Source: Phytoseiulus persimilis (lineage: Eukaryota; Arthropoda; Arachnida; Mesostigmata; Phytoseiidae). Taken from it: a stretch of DNA of 64,000 nt. The notes beneath the pieces were generated by a model. It was given only the letters and a program-made list of their open reading frames with translations. It was not told the DNA's origin and ran no database searches. Shown piece by piece: positions 21,444 through 34,239 of the stretch (position 1 is its first letter; each line of letters starts with the position of its first letter). The DNA is taken from assembly GCA_037576195.1 (NCBI GenBank), contig CM075101.1, positions 45,198,001 to 45,262,000 of the forward strand, read 5' to 3'. Position numbers and translations under genes: made by a program.

Positions 21444-24400
21444 CTAGCTATAAACACTCGTAGCATTCATGGGCTCAGCCCACGCAGGGAACTTATCCAG
21501 ACCGTATACGTAGGTTCCATAGAAGTTGATAGCCAATAGTTCCACGGCAACGCAGATGCAGTTCATGAAAACACCGGGAAGCGCCTGCGGAAAAGTCTCT
21601 ATGTATTGATTCCATCCCGAGTCGAGATTCGAATCGCTCGTTACTGGCAGCTGCTTTCACAACGTCGAGTTCGATCAAGTTACAGCCTTACCATTTGAGG
21701 TATACTCATTTGAGCGAGATCGTACACGATGGCATTGACTGGAGTGGCGGCCGGCAGCATGAAGGAGAACGAACAAGCAATGGTTATCGGCATCATCAGG
21801 TAAATCGGATGCACCCTGCGAGAATAAAAGGGCGACTCCGTCAGGTGCCAATCAGTGCGACTCGACAATCGATTGATTGAGGGAGAATCCACAAAGCGCG
21901 TGCTTGAGTTTACCTGATGGCCACCGCGATTTGCGCGACAACCGGCAGCATGATCGAACATATCGCAGTGTTCGAGGTAACCTCAGTGAGCATTGAGGCC
22001 GCGAAGCACAAGCAGGAAACGGTTACGACCGGTGAGAAGTCTTGAAAGACCATGAGTTTCTCCGCTATGATTTTGGAAAGCCCTAAAATGTATAAAAAAT
22101 ATCCTCTTATCTCCTCTCCGGGACTCTCTTGAGGTCCCGAGGAAATCGGCGCCGATACGAGGCAAAAAAATTTGGGCGCGAAGGCCGCGCGACAGATCGC
22201 ACCTGTGGCTTTGCAAAGATCTGCCAAAGCCAGTCCTCCTCCGAGGAGGAGCATAACTCCCCACTGCATTTTTTGTTGGAGGACCGGCCACGTCAGAATG
22301 GTTTCCGAACTCTCGATGCGCCCAGGTGTCTGTAAGAACCAGAACGAAGGTCAAGGTCATATCACGACAACGGACGGGTGACTGCCAAAGTTTCCGCGAC
22401 GCCACATCCGTGACGTAAACATTTTTCTGCTATCGGTTTCCGCGTCGGCACTTCCGCGAGCAAGTGGCTCACGGCACGAAGTTTTTTGTTGAAGAGGCCT
22501 CGGAGGCATGCCTCCGCAGCGAGATCTCTGGAGTGCGGATCTCAAGGAGAAGGTCAAAACTCATTATTCTCCTGAGAATTCCCGATTTTAGCCGATGAGT
22601 GTTCCGCAAAGCATCATCGTGGAGCATATTCAGGCGGAAAAACTCTCCTCATCGAGAAATCCCAAGCCTAGCCTTTGAACAGGATCAACGCGATTTCAAT
22701 TCCATGCGTTCGTGAGATGAGTCGCATGGAAAACCTGTGTGCTTCAGAGGTCTCAAATCAAAAGTACGGAGTAGCTGGTTGCTGCAATCTGAATCACAGC
22801 GCACAGCCTCTGTGAAAACCTCGCCTATCTCGTGGGTCGAGTCGGCCGGGCTGGGCGCGAAATGACTAAACGATTCAAGAATAAAGCTGACAGGGTCTGT
22901 CCATATCTGAACCATCTTAAGACCCAAGCCCTTGCACCCGCAATGGGATTTGCGAGGCGATAGGGAGTGTTACTGAAGCAATACCGAAAGGTGATCCCAG
23001 GACACTTCTGAGGGCTGGCTGAGTGGTTCAGCCGGAAAACAAAAAGGGTCTGTCCATTTATCTGGATTTGCCCATGTATCTAGATCTATCCGCAGAGATC
23101 TCACAAACCTTTGGTATGACGAACAAGAGTAGTGTCAGCAGCAATGCTGGAGCAGTAGGCTTGATGATTCTGCGATGATAAAGAATTTCGTAGGGCTGGG
23201 AAAAAATAGAGAATCAGACAGGAGTTATATTCTATCTCATACTCACCTCCCGTATGGAATGAAATCTGCCCAACCCTTGATAAATTGGGGTCTCATGGAG
23301 AACCACACACAGATAGTGGCCGTCAGAATGAAAACGACGGCATATTCTGCAAATGTCATGGGACCGAGCCGATCGTACTTCTCCTGGAGACTCCGACGAA
23401 TGCTGTGTTCTGAGTCCTTGTTTACCTGAACTTTCCTCCTGGATACATAAGAGGTATGAGAGTCCGGAAAACAAGCCACTTGAGCTAGTGGATTCTTGGA
23501 GAGCCACTTGAGTTTCTCAGGTTTTGGACGAGCTATTCCGGGTTTTGAAGTGTCATGAGAGGATGGAAATGAGCTTGGCGCGATAGAGAGGTCTTCGCTA
23601 GCTCATAGAGTTGAACTCACAATGCGAAATACAATAGAACACTCAGAAACATGAATCCCAAGATCACATTAATAGCCATCACTGGAGCATTGAAGAGCAT
23701 CCAGGAGCCGAATGTGACTTCTGTTGACGTCGGGTAGAGCCTGGAACACGAAGAAATCCATGTCACACCGTGTTCTTGAAACATTCATGCATGAGCCGCG
23801 AAATATCTCCCAGAACTGCTTCGTGCCTCATCGGATACTTACGTATCCAGCTGAGCTTTCAGTACCAGGTTCGGGCCTGTGCCTATGATTGACCCTGTGC
23901 CACCGATGTTCGCTGCGTAACAGACCGCCAACATCATTATGCCTTCTACCTGGAAGATGAGTGAGAATCTTGATTCAGTACATTTTCGTGGCGTACAAAT
24001 CCACTCTATGTTCCCGGTTGAACAGAAAAACACTAAAATGTGTGTTTTCTCATGACACGCTCTCTCTCCATACCTTACGCGCGTTGCGCTTGGTATCGCC
24101 CTTCTTATCGACCAACGACTCCGATGTTGGGAGATCTGAATGAAACACCTTCAAAAGAATAACAGGCTGATAAGCGTCTCGGGAGCCATGCTCATTGAGA
24201 TCTGTTCCAGTCGCGGAGCTTGGAATGAGCGATCAAGCAATAAATTCGTTAGAAAGACCACTCCCCTAGCCTGAAACCGTAACCGAACCAGCATATGTCA
24301 GCAAGATGAGCTGAAAAAGTCTACAGAGAAGAGCCGCGTTCTGTCAGTGGCTCGATCAAGAAGGATGACAAACCTGGTCAATGACTGAGAGCGCCACGGG

Positions 24401-26041
24401 TCCCATTATAGACGCTGAGGCTGTGTTTGGAATCCACATGGAGAGAAACATAGTGACCGCCATTGTTCCCAGGACTAATCTGAAATATCATCCTTCATGC
24501 TTGATTGAGAAGTCTTGTTTCCGACCTCAGCGGCGAACCATACCCCTCCTAACGAGCCTCCAATCGTGATCGCGGAAGCATCAATACGAATCGTAACGTG
24601 GGATCCTCTGCCTTTCGTAAAATCGTCGAAAACGCAGCAGAGTCTCGAAGATGTTTGGGATGCAGTCCGTTTGAGCCCGACTCGGAGGCGGCCGAAGGTT
24701 AAGTTCGAAAGGCGTTCCCCTTCAGGCTCGGACGCGAGCACGAAGCCTGGCTCGAATGACAGAATCGGTAGATCCGCGTTCAAGGATGTTTGATCTTGGA
24801 ACGGGTAGCTATCGATTTCGAAGGCGCTAATTACGGTGGCAGACAGTTTGGTGTAGCAATCGAGATCTTTTGTCGGTGTGAAACCTCACACCTCGCATCT
24901 AAACATTGTGCGGTCAACCTGGACTGCGAATGACATGTGTCAAGTTGTAAAACCAGCTCGACAGAGAAAGAAGTCGGGGAGCGCAGGCGTTGTAAAAATT
25001 CAACCGGCTCCTGTCAATCCATTTTCTGGAGTGACGACCTCGCACACAGAGTCAAGGTCGGCTTTTTGATCAAAACCAAACATTCACAATTATGTTTTCC
25101 ATTTCACTCCCTACGTGAGTTGATCTCTTCGTACAAATGTTTCCCGCGGAGCGTTGCTATGTTCGGCTTCCGTGAGCTCCGCTCCTCACCTGTAAGTGCT
25201 CGTGCCCACGGTGAGCAATGTCTTCAGCGAGATGCGCGTGTGCAAATTACTGGATTCGACCGCTGAAGCTAGCGCAAGTGATCCCATCAGCAGGAATCCA
25301 ATATCGTCCAGGTAGAATTTGGTGACCTATAAAAGTAAACGATGAATACTAGTCTTCCCCGGATTGCAGTCATGCTGCTACCGACGAGCTACTGAATCTC
25401 TCTCCTCTTCGTTGAAAAAGGCGGAGGAAAATCCTTCGATTTGATGCATGAGTCTGTAAAGACCCCGAGGAGAGACTGCCCTCAGTTCTGGTGGGAGAGA
25501 GTTCGGATTCAAGAACAGAGCAGGCGATTCAAACCTGGGCCGATGACATCAGTCCTAGGGCTGGGAATGCGATCACGGGGATAATTGATGTGACTGGAAG
25601 CGGAAGAGCCTCAGTGGTCCACAAGACGGCCATCCATATCATGATATACGCACACCATGCTGCCTGGAAGCAAACGGGGATCCCTGGTGCTTTTTCAGAT
25701 ATTCACAGCAGATCATCGGTAGGATGGTCGAGCGCTCTTCGACATCAATCATGCATAGATCCGGTATCCGGTACGTCCGCGTCGCTCCTTGCCGACAGCC
25801 GGATGAGCTCCGCGACGCATCCGAAAATAGTCGGGATAGGACCATGGCAAACAGAGGAAAGTTTCGACGTCTATCGCCGAATGTCACACACCTCGGTTTT
25901 GAAGTATAATGGTAACGCCAGGAGCACTATAGGAAGGATTACGGGGAACCAGCTTTTCCAGGACACCGCCATGAGTTTCCAGAAGTAACGACAGGTCCAC
26001 AGATCTGGAACGTCTTGCACGAGCTTTGTCGTGGAATCCAT
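21444..26041 (-). CDS. SLC13-family sodium/carboxylate cotransporter
   Basis: Plasma-membrane DASS/SLC13 (INDY-type) symporter. Fourteen exons whose phases close exactly to 548 residues: 25892-26041, 25535-25663, 25190-25326, 24374-24479, 24289-24310, 24074-24135, 23843-23949, 23621-23740, 23247-23438, 23109-23169, 22203-22329, 21914-22082, 21692-21815, 21444-21584. Landmarks in order: LWTTEALPLPVTS; MFLSMWIPNTA (first SNT region); CYAANIGGTGSIIGTGPNL; LGPMTFAEY; WGVMLLLGGGLALAD; LTEVTSNTA (second SNT motif intact); SFSFMLPAATPVNAIVYDL (sodium:sulfate symporter signature); and FPAWAEP at the C-terminus. The first SNT reads PNT. The 22-nt exon is placed by phase and splice sites only. The start is the ATG at 26,041, downstream of a TATA box. 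Substrate (succinate, citrate or other) is not determined. Confidence 0.95.
22905..23044 (+). mobile_element. SINE-like element, copy A (SLC13 intron)
   Basis: A 140-bp insertion in the intron between SLC13 exons 10 and 11. It is flanked by perfect 13-bp direct repeats (AGGGTCTGTCCAT) at 22,892-22,904 and 23,045-23,057. Read on the plus strand it ends in an A-rich stretch (GGAAAACAAAA) and has TGGCTGAGTGG, resembling a tRNA A-box, near that end. It is about 90-95 percent identical over its core to 34,384-34,509. Copy 1 shows the matching site without an insertion near 11,070-11,095. The flanking repeats and A-rich tail fit LINE-mediated retroposition. Confidence 0.75.
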
Positions 26042-26165
26042 GTCGCGAGCACGAGAGAGAGAAAGCTTATCGAAATTTTATGAGCGCCCACGTGAAAAGG
26101 AGTCTCTGGTTGTGGCCGTCCTCTGGTTCCAGAGGGAGTCGAACGATGGGCTGCAACGGAAGGCG

Positions 26166-26175
26166 CTTTTATATA
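26166..26175 (-). promoter_or_regulatory. TATA box of the SLC13 gene
   Basis: On the minus strand the sequence reads TATATAAAAG, an excellent TATA box, about 125 bp upstream of the SLC13 ATG at 26,041. Transcription would be expected to start about 30 bp further on, near 26,135. No competing gene start lies nearby. Confidence 0.7.
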
Positions 26176-26179
26176 GACC

Positions 26180-29100
26180 TCAGCTCGTCGGTGCTCCGAA
26201 CTCAACACCTGATTCCACATACTCCAAGTTCGAGTGATTGCGAGCGAGAACTCGCGGAAACTGCCTCAAAGATACCCGTCTCCACCTCGAGCTCGAAGCG
26301 GTTCATCGAGTAACTAACGCTGACCCCCAATCCGGATGCTCAAGCTCTCACGTCGGGAATAATTCCCATGGTTCCCATTTGCGCCCGGCGAACGGCTCGA
26401 TGGATCTCTCGGCCATGCCCTATCAGCGTGCGTGCACAGAGGAGATGCCTCAGCGCTGCATGGTGTGGCGACGATATCCAAGACCCCTGATTGCGGATTC
26501 ACACCAAAGAGGGAGACTTCAGACGGTGTTACATTACGTTAGCGTACACTTCGTGTTTTCCGACGGCAGAGCGATGTCATTCAAATTTCCGGAACTGTCG
26601 CTGAAGATCGCTGCTTCTGAATAAATTCCAATGCCAACGACGCGGCGTTTTTCATCCATATCGCTGATGTCGAAGCACTGCCTGAAGCAACTGAAGAGTT
26701 TCCGTTCTCAGTCTCGCAATTGAGACGTTTTCCCCTGTGATCGACTCACGATCGTCTGGAGGAATTGGAAAAGCTCTGAGAAACATATGAGTCGATCTTT
26801 ACGGCGTCGGACGTCACGAAAGAGTAATGCCCGTCTTAACGGGTCTGGAAGTCGGTTTGCTGCACCTCGCGATCGCACTATGCGAGTCCGCGTCGGATCC
26901 AAGGAAGGTGACGCGAACTATTTTGATAAGAACTTGAGAACACTCTGACGAGAATTCTCACTTTCATGCCGCGAGCCGCTTCGCTGATCAAGCCCATAAT
27001 TATGGCTCGTTTGATCATTCACGTTTTGGGAGTCCGCGAAGTGACAGCAAGCTGTCGATCATGTCTTTGAACAATTGGTAAATTACTCTGGATGTCCAGC
27101 GTTCCAGGCGCTCTGATCCTCCTCGTTAAAGTCGATCCCGTGTTTTCCTGCGCCCCATTGGCAACGGCGAGAAAACTCCCTTGAGCTCGGAAACGTTAGA
27201 GCGATTCAGATGCAATTATGGACACTATAACGATGCAGTCGCGTCACTTCATTGACGCGGAAAACATCGTAGGGGGACAGTCTCGTTCTGAACACAAAGC
27301 TCTCCGATCACTGAGTGATTCGGGTCTCTCACCTCTTAGTAGGAACGCATCTTTGTCAACATAACTCACTTGGGCACAATCAAACTCTTCTGATAACTGC
27401 TCTTGACAATAGATATCCGGAGTAGCTTTCGGTACAATGACAATTCATGTAACATGAGTGAATAACTGTGTGTAGCTCAGACTGCGCCTCGCGGTCAGGC
27501 GAACGGTAAGGGCGTCCCAGGGAGAGGGAATGTCCCGTTTACCTCAGCATGGGCATGGGTCACTCATCGACTTGTATGAAGCTTTCCTATCCATATTGTG
27601 ACGAGTTGCGTTACATTAAAGGTTCTTCCCCGGCATGGAAGCTTTCAGGAGACGGCGGCAGCGCTCGGAACCCTCCCGCACGCCTACCGAGATCCAACCG
27701 GAGCGGTTGATTCGGCAAGGCTCCTTCCTGGCTCCAATTGACGGACTGTCCCTCGTTGCCCGCAATCCGACCGTAAAAACTGAGACGGTCAGCGCATGCC
27801 CACTGCTTGATACACTGAGATGATCTCGGTATATTAGTTCTGATTGAACCGAACGTTGCGACGTTGAGTCGATCGTCCCTTCTCGCTTGAGTTCCCATCT
27901 GAGCAGCGTCATGTGACTTGTAGATTGCATATCATTATCAGACAATTTACGCGTCTATTCTTGAATGTTCTGACTCGTTTGGAGTTGGCTCCAGGAAGTC
28001 TGCCGGAGAAATGGAATATACCCGTCGAAGTGGACACTGCGATAAGAATACAGCGAAACGCTCGATTGATTTCGTCGGAGGCGTCAGGCGACCTCGACAC
28101 AAAAGAAGATTAGGCAGTCTCATTTCCCCGAAAGGCTTCTCCGCCTCGCTGTACCAGTCTGGAATGTCGAAGACGCTTCCTGGAGCGAAGTCGTCATAGT
28201 TTTTCCCCGGATCTTCGAAACTCCCCCGCATCGGTCAGCAATAATAATGGTTGGGAAGTTACGTCGCCGGACTGAGTTACGCCCGCTTAGGTGTGTGGAA
28301 TCTGGAATCTGTAGAGTCGGACCCTCGTTGGAACGAACAGATATGCGTGAGGGTCGGCGATCAGTCGATGAATCCGGAGCTTCCGACTCGCAGTAAATTG
28401 AATTTTTCAACGGAAAAAGGCCGATCTCGTGTCTGAAAGCCGAATCGATTTTTTTCTGTGAGCTCTGCCCCGAACGATGTCCCTGCTTGGTCGTTGGGAA
28501 ACAGATTTTTGATGCCCCGCTTCCGATGCGCATAGAGCTCTGATGGCTCATTTGGAAATTCACGGGCAAACGGCCACTTTCGAGGCGAAATACACTCATA
28601 CCGCGAGTCAGCTTAGCTCTTATATGCTTCTAGGCTGTGGCACCTACATATTCGAGCAGTATGCCGCAGCACACAGATTATAAGCGGATCAGTGCTCCAG
28701 CTAAAATGGTGCCGACAGCTCGCATCGGATACAGCTTATCGTTCAGATTACATACTTGATGTTGTTGTCGCGAGTGCTGATAGGGAGAATCGATTACCCT
28801 GATTTCATACAAGGCCCTTGCGAAAATGCTCCGATAGCTTCGCTGCAACCGTTCACGTGTAGTTTTCGGCTACACTATTCCGTTTCTTCAGATGATTCAA
28901 TCCGGAATGCCGATGACCGGTCTTCGAGCTGCGTGGATTGGATCCGGAGTCGTCAGCGCTGTGAAGCGCGCTCTCCGCTCACTGAAACTATAACCACGAC
29001 GAACAAACAGCTCGGGTTGCGTTTTAGGCGTAGGCCATCAGCCCGAAGAGACCGGGACTCGTGGAAACCATGCTCGAAGCTGGCTCTCTAGCGACGGGCT

Positions 29101-32100
29101 GAGGAGTTCGGAACAATCTCCCGCTTTGACGTCTTGCTCGACCCAGCGCCGAACAAGCGCTGCATGCGATTCTGGGTGTGTGTTGCAGACTGATTCCACC
29201 GTGCCGATATCTTGAACGCTTTCTTGGACGCGAAGAAAGTCGCTGCGAAGTCTCCAACGAAATCCGAAAATCAAAGTCACCTCCATCGGACGATAAACTC
29301 TCATCGAGCATCCCGTTCTTCATGAACATCACCGCTCGACGCCCGAGGAGCGCTGCAAACATAGCCGGGTGCCTACCGAGTCCTGGAATCTGTTCTCTGA
29401 TCTAGACTCAGGTCTGTTGGCTCTGATTGTGAACAGGAGACAATAACCTCAGGCCCGGCTCGACCGCACGTTTTGATTGCCAGGAAAGATCGCAATCACA
29501 CGAAGAAGAGGCCCAATCGCCGGTCCCGTGTGATTGGATTGCACGTTCTGAGAATAAGTTTGATTTTGCGGGACACTCGCTCCATGGACTCACATGAGTT
29601 CGATGCCACTCCTCAGAGGTTGCGATGGAAGCAGTTCGGCTATCAGCTCGATGGTTCGACTAACTAGCAGATTCCGGTAGCGATCTGTTCTCAGCTGGGG
29701 AGAAGAATCGCGTCCATGAGAGAACGCTGATAATCCCAGCTTATTGACAGAGTTTTGCTGCGGCATCCAAAAGATTCCGTTTCGAAACTGAAGCTCATCA
29801 AAACTCCCCATTCTCTTCAGCTAGCCTTCATTCAGACGAGATCGTTGTCGATCCTCCGATAACCTGTCCAACTTCTCGTAGATCAGGGTGTTTTCTTGTC
29901 AAGCGTTTTTTGACCTTCCACTTAATCAAGGAAAATTTCTCGACGACTCTTACTCGCGGCCCATGCGGACAAACCAGGGAAGACGCAGGCATGCGCTGCC
30001 GAGCTGAGGATGAATGATCTCTTCGCTGCCGTGGCATGAATTTCTATAGTGACTATGATGATTCGCAAAATGCGCTTCTCATCATCGGTTCAGCTTCCCT
30101 GGATCCAGAAAATTTCACTCAGTCTCCCGGCCTGCTGTCGTCAAGGGTCGGAACGACCATTGTTCAAACAAACCCTTCAAAGAACTCCGGAGTGCTCCCA
30201 GTGGCATTGTGCACGGACTTGTTTCATGACGGATCTCGATTCTTTTCACCATCCATAGAGTCGCCAAGCGAAAGAGGCCGCGTTCAGTCGATTTTCGTGA
30301 ATTTGTTTTTCGATGTCGATATTCTATATAGGGAACTCGATTTCATGGTATCAACTGCGTTCCGATGAACAGAACCGTGATTATATTTAATTCCGTGCAG
30401 CTCTTGGAAATCCGAGTTTTGTGCTGAGCTAAATTATAAGGTAGCGCTTTTTTGGGTGAGCTATAATCAAGAGCCAGATAATGAACGGGGCGCCATCCTC
30501 GATTATTTATCAATAATCGCTGTCAGAATCGGAGCGCTGTACTCCGCTCGTTTGGGGCTCTCTTCAGCTTCGGAGGACAATCAGAGCTTGATTTCGATTG
30601 ATTCTATCGGTGATTATTCGCTCGAGCTAATCGTACCTACTGCGACCCCATGTCGGAGCGTCGCAAACTAATGCAGATGTGCGCGTCAAGACACTGCTTC
30701 TCGTGGGTGAAGCCCGCTCTCGAATTCGCATTGAACGCATGACGTTCTGCGCCTTCTCGTGACCCCCAACCAGATCAAGCAGTCGAGCACACTCCCCGCA
30801 GATCGGCGCTTCTCCTCGAAAGCAGCATCCTCTGATATGAATCAGATGTGGCGTTCCGAGACATTGGATCGACACAGCTGATCCCATGAACTGGAAGCAG
30901 GCCAAGTAAACTGGTGAATATACCATGTCTCAGAACTTCGGGCCCACGAATCGTGGCCGCCAAGCTGCACAGTTTCTGCTCGTGGAGCGACAGCGAACCT
31001 CAATGATATCTTGGCTTTCAAAATTCAGAACCATACACTGTCGAGCATTGGGAAGCTATCTCCCTCGGGAACGGGGGGCCGGAGCCCCTACTCTCCAGCA
31101 GGTCCCTGACCCTGGTAGTGGAACCACCGTAGAATAAAGAACTCGGATACAGTGGACTGGTAGCTTGCTCGCAGCCAGGCCCATAGAAACTTTAATCAGG
31201 CCAGCCCAGAGAAACTGCGACATCGATCCCGCTGCTGGTATTCACTCTCTCGAGTCTTCTCTCGCCGAGCAACTTATACGGGGTCCAACGGCTTTCGAAC
31301 TCTTCCAGCTCGGAAACCTCATCAGCTGCGAACTTAGCAAAGTGTCGTTTCGGAAACCCGAGCCTCTCTGCTGTTCCCCAATACGTCGTTCGTCCATCGA
31401 ACTGCTCCGTGTCTCCGTGCATCAATGGATGCCGCGTAAATACCTCCAAAGTCCATTCTTGCAACCATGTGACAGCAATGATATGATTTCCCGTTGTTTC
31501 TCGATTGTACGCTCCTTCATATGTGGACGAGTCTTCGTGAATGCCCCGTCGTGAAACTCGGGGCATCCAACTTGCAAGGAGAAAATGGTCTAGCAGAGTC
31601 TGAATAAGTAGAAATACCGGAGCCGGGGAAGATCAGTCGCCAACCGAGACTAATACTTGAACAAACCTCAATGTTTTGAAGAGGAATCGCAAGTGAGCTC
31701 GAGGGTCGAGAGGACAGCTGAGTAGGTTGGACGGAATCGGCTTGAAAGCTCACGCAACGGAATCATTCCTCGCTACGATACCTTTCCAATATCATGATAA
31801 TGTTTCCAATGGTATCCTTTGCACTTATACAATACACACTTTCATTGACGACCTGATCAAAACCAAACATAACACAGCTGAGAAATGCGATGAACTGAAA
31901 CGAAGCTGGCCGATTTTAGCCCGGAGACGCGGCTCGATGTTAGGTGCTAGTTCTCGGATGTTATCTCACACCAGAAACAAGTTGTCCAGACGAGAGAAAG
32001 ACAAGTCGATGAACATCCTTCTTCCGTGGGAGCCCGAGGAAAATATGTGAGCGGCTAGGTGATCTGGAATTCACTCAGCCACCTTTCAGCTCAATGTTGT

Positions 32101-33170
32101 CACTGGCAATTTATGAAAACCATGCACTGGAGACAAAAAGCTTCGTGATTGGAATAGATTTTCGGGTACGTGAAAATGGCACATTGGAGCGCAATACCCT
32201 TTCTCGGGAGTGCGTAATCTCGTCTGCGGTGTCGGCACAACTCCGGTATCCATATACCCTGTTCGTCTCCGGCTCTTGCGTCACAGGAGGTGCAGCTGAA
32301 GCGGGTAGCGAATCGTGGATGACTGAGTTCGCGTACAGCAAAATACTCAGGGAAGAGAGGAAGAGATCCATTGCTGCACTAGACATCGCCATATTCGGAG
32401 GACGTGATGCCGATGCCGCGTCGGATAGAAACTCATGCTACCTGGAGGAATCAACGTCATGCTCCGAGAGGTTCCCAGTGAATCAACCCAGTTGGGACCC
32501 ATCTTGAACTTGAACCCCGGTTTCATGCTCGGAGTCTTACAACCAATGTGCCGGCTGTCTCGGGGGCCGAGTCGGCGAAAGTTTTGCGAACTACAAGGGC
32601 TCGCTAAGCATCGCGACCATGGCATAATCACAATGGTGATTAGTGTTTCAAAGCCGGGACGGTAACGACCCCTTGAAATGCGGGATCGACGGCGGATCTC
32701 TTAAGGGTTGATGAGATTGGGGAGGTTGAGCGTTTTCGCAGCCCCTGTTGAGTCCATTTGCAGCGGTCTCTGTCTACTCTCGAATCGCAACCGATTATCA
32801 CGAAAGTCACTGACAGGCTATTAGGAAGATCGGGCGCGACATCGAAACATGATGGAACGTTTTGAGGAACACTGATATGTATCGCTGAAACGTCAGTCGC
32901 GAACCCGCGCCAAAAGCGAGTGCCTCGCCTCTCACTCCCTGGAAGCGACTTCGGAAACCAGAGGAAGCGTCCGCCACTCACAGCCGAACAAGACCAACGG
33001 TGACCGGACGGGTTCCGATGTGATTCTTCATCTGGAACGTCGAGTTGAGCCGAGGGCGTCATCAGCCACCTGGACATGAGGCTTCAGACTGTTGGCTCCG
33101 GGATCCTCTTGCGGGATCTCGTAGCCGTCGTGGACGCCGCTGCTGTCGAATCGTGCATCTAGGGGAGAAT
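26180..33170. other. Long region without a confident gene
   Basis: I found no recognisable domain. Weak candidates are a minus frame at 27,947-28,231 (containing NYDDFAPGSVFDIPDWYS), a minus frame near 29,270-29,362 with an ankyrin-like look (GRHPAMFAALLGRRAVMFMK), and a minus frame at 31,192-31,566 (HIIAVTWLQEWTLEVF). Splice-phase chains could not be built. These may be exons of fast-evolving genes, and all are minus-strand like their neighbours. Confidence 0.4.
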
Positions 33171-33177
33171 GCAGTCT

Positions 33178-33345
33178 TCAGCACGTCGCCGGAGAAACGA
33201 TGCCGGAGGGGGGCTGGAGTTCGCGAGCCATTTCTTCGACGGAGAACTCGACTGAGTCACGCCGAATTTGCACCATTTCCCTCAGGCCCAGGGAGGCATT
33301 CTCCATGCAAGCTGCAGCTCGCCCAGCGTTCCTCTGTACACGCAT
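33178..33345 (-). CDS. Small ORF, 55 residues, or terminal exon (unidentified)
   Basis: A minus-strand frame from ATG 33,345 to TGA 33,178 encodes 55 residues with protein-like composition (ENASLGLREMVQIRRDSVEF, then EEMARELQPP). An AG acceptor also lies inside it, before the ENASLG part, so it may be the last exon of a longer gene rather than a free small ORF. It overlaps antisense a 230-codon plus frame that looks compositionally random. I do not recognise a family. The case rests on sequence character only. Confidence 0.3.
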   Translation of the reverse strand: MRVQRNAGRAAACMENASLGLREMVQIRRDSVEFSVEEMARELQPPSGIVSPATC

Positions 33346-34239
33346 GGCTGACCGTCAGCTGCACGGTTCAAACTCTTCTAAATCGAAATGCAGATTCAGT
33401 TCTACGGATCGAAACTCGGAGCTCTCATGCTATGGTGCATTTCCAAGTAGCACAACATGACTTTTTACGAGCTCAAGCGTTTCGGAGGAGAGAAGGGGAG
33501 GATCCGCCTGCATCTGTCTATGCACATCGAGGCTTTATTTCAATATGTTATCCATCGACTCAACCTTCGTTGGCTGAAAATCCCATTCACAGACTCACCC
33601 AATCACAACGATACATGCAGCGTATGACCTGTGTACACGCAGGGGAAGATAATTCCAAACTAATACGAATCCCGCCTGCGTGCTCTGATCTGAAGTGTGG
33701 GGCTGTGCCCGTGACTCTGGCTCGTGTATCTAACTAACGCTCCGACTCATTCAACAACGCTGATGTGTATTCCTCGTGCAGGGAATGATATGTGTTCCGT
33801 TCCGTCCATTTGTTGTCACTTTGGGAATGGGGGGTTCTAAGATCACAGGGGTTCACAAGCTCTCATGTGACAAACAAATCAAAAGAATGATAAACGTCGA
33901 CGTCTATGACTTCTCCCGATGAATCTATCGAGAGAAACCAAACGCTCTCGTTCTCTCGTTTCCACAACTATAAGCTCCGACCGGTGGAAGTAATTCATTC
34001 CGGTAGCAAAACGATTTGACCGTCTTACTATCCCGTAGGACCTCATGGGACCGACTATGAATCGTTGTTCGAATGCAGCCGGACGATATCTTTGAGTGAT
34101 GGAATCGAATCGATTTCCCAGCTGGATGTCCGCCGCGAGAAGATATCGAAGAGCTCTGTGATCAAAAACATCCAGCAAGCGATTGGGTACTATCTGATGG
34201 CGGATGAGGGAAACTTGTTGTCCGTGGAGAATGTCCTCT

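Larger units (their letters stand above)
14478..23440. repeat. Segmental duplication, copy 2
   Basis: Right copy of the tandem duplication, with the same gene order and orientation as 55-11,250. It holds the better preserved IR-like gene (15,911-16,879) and exons 9-14 of the complete SLC13 gene. Copy 1 has no counterpart of SLC13 exons 1-8, so the right breakpoint lies within or just upstream of exon 9 (23,247-23,438). Copy-2-specific DNA includes the MULE-bearing stretch at about 18,910-21,080 and the SINE-like insertion at 22,905-23,044. Because copy 2 runs into the full gene, it looks like the parental side, with copy 1 the derived, truncated side. Confidence 0.88.

Noticed and set aside
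27465..27530. tRNA-like look around GTGTAGCTCAGACTGC
   Set aside because: No cloverleaf could be formed; the A-box-like and B-box-like parts are not correctly spaced.
32094..32507. ORFs open on both strands, one starting like a signal peptide
   Set aside because: Both strands are open over the same bases, no domain or splice partner supports either, so chance openness is likely.
33045..33737. 230-codon plus ORF, the longest outside eIF4A
   Set aside because: Composition looks random (Arg/Ser/His rich), no domain or splice partner; the minus strand carries a more protein-like frame.
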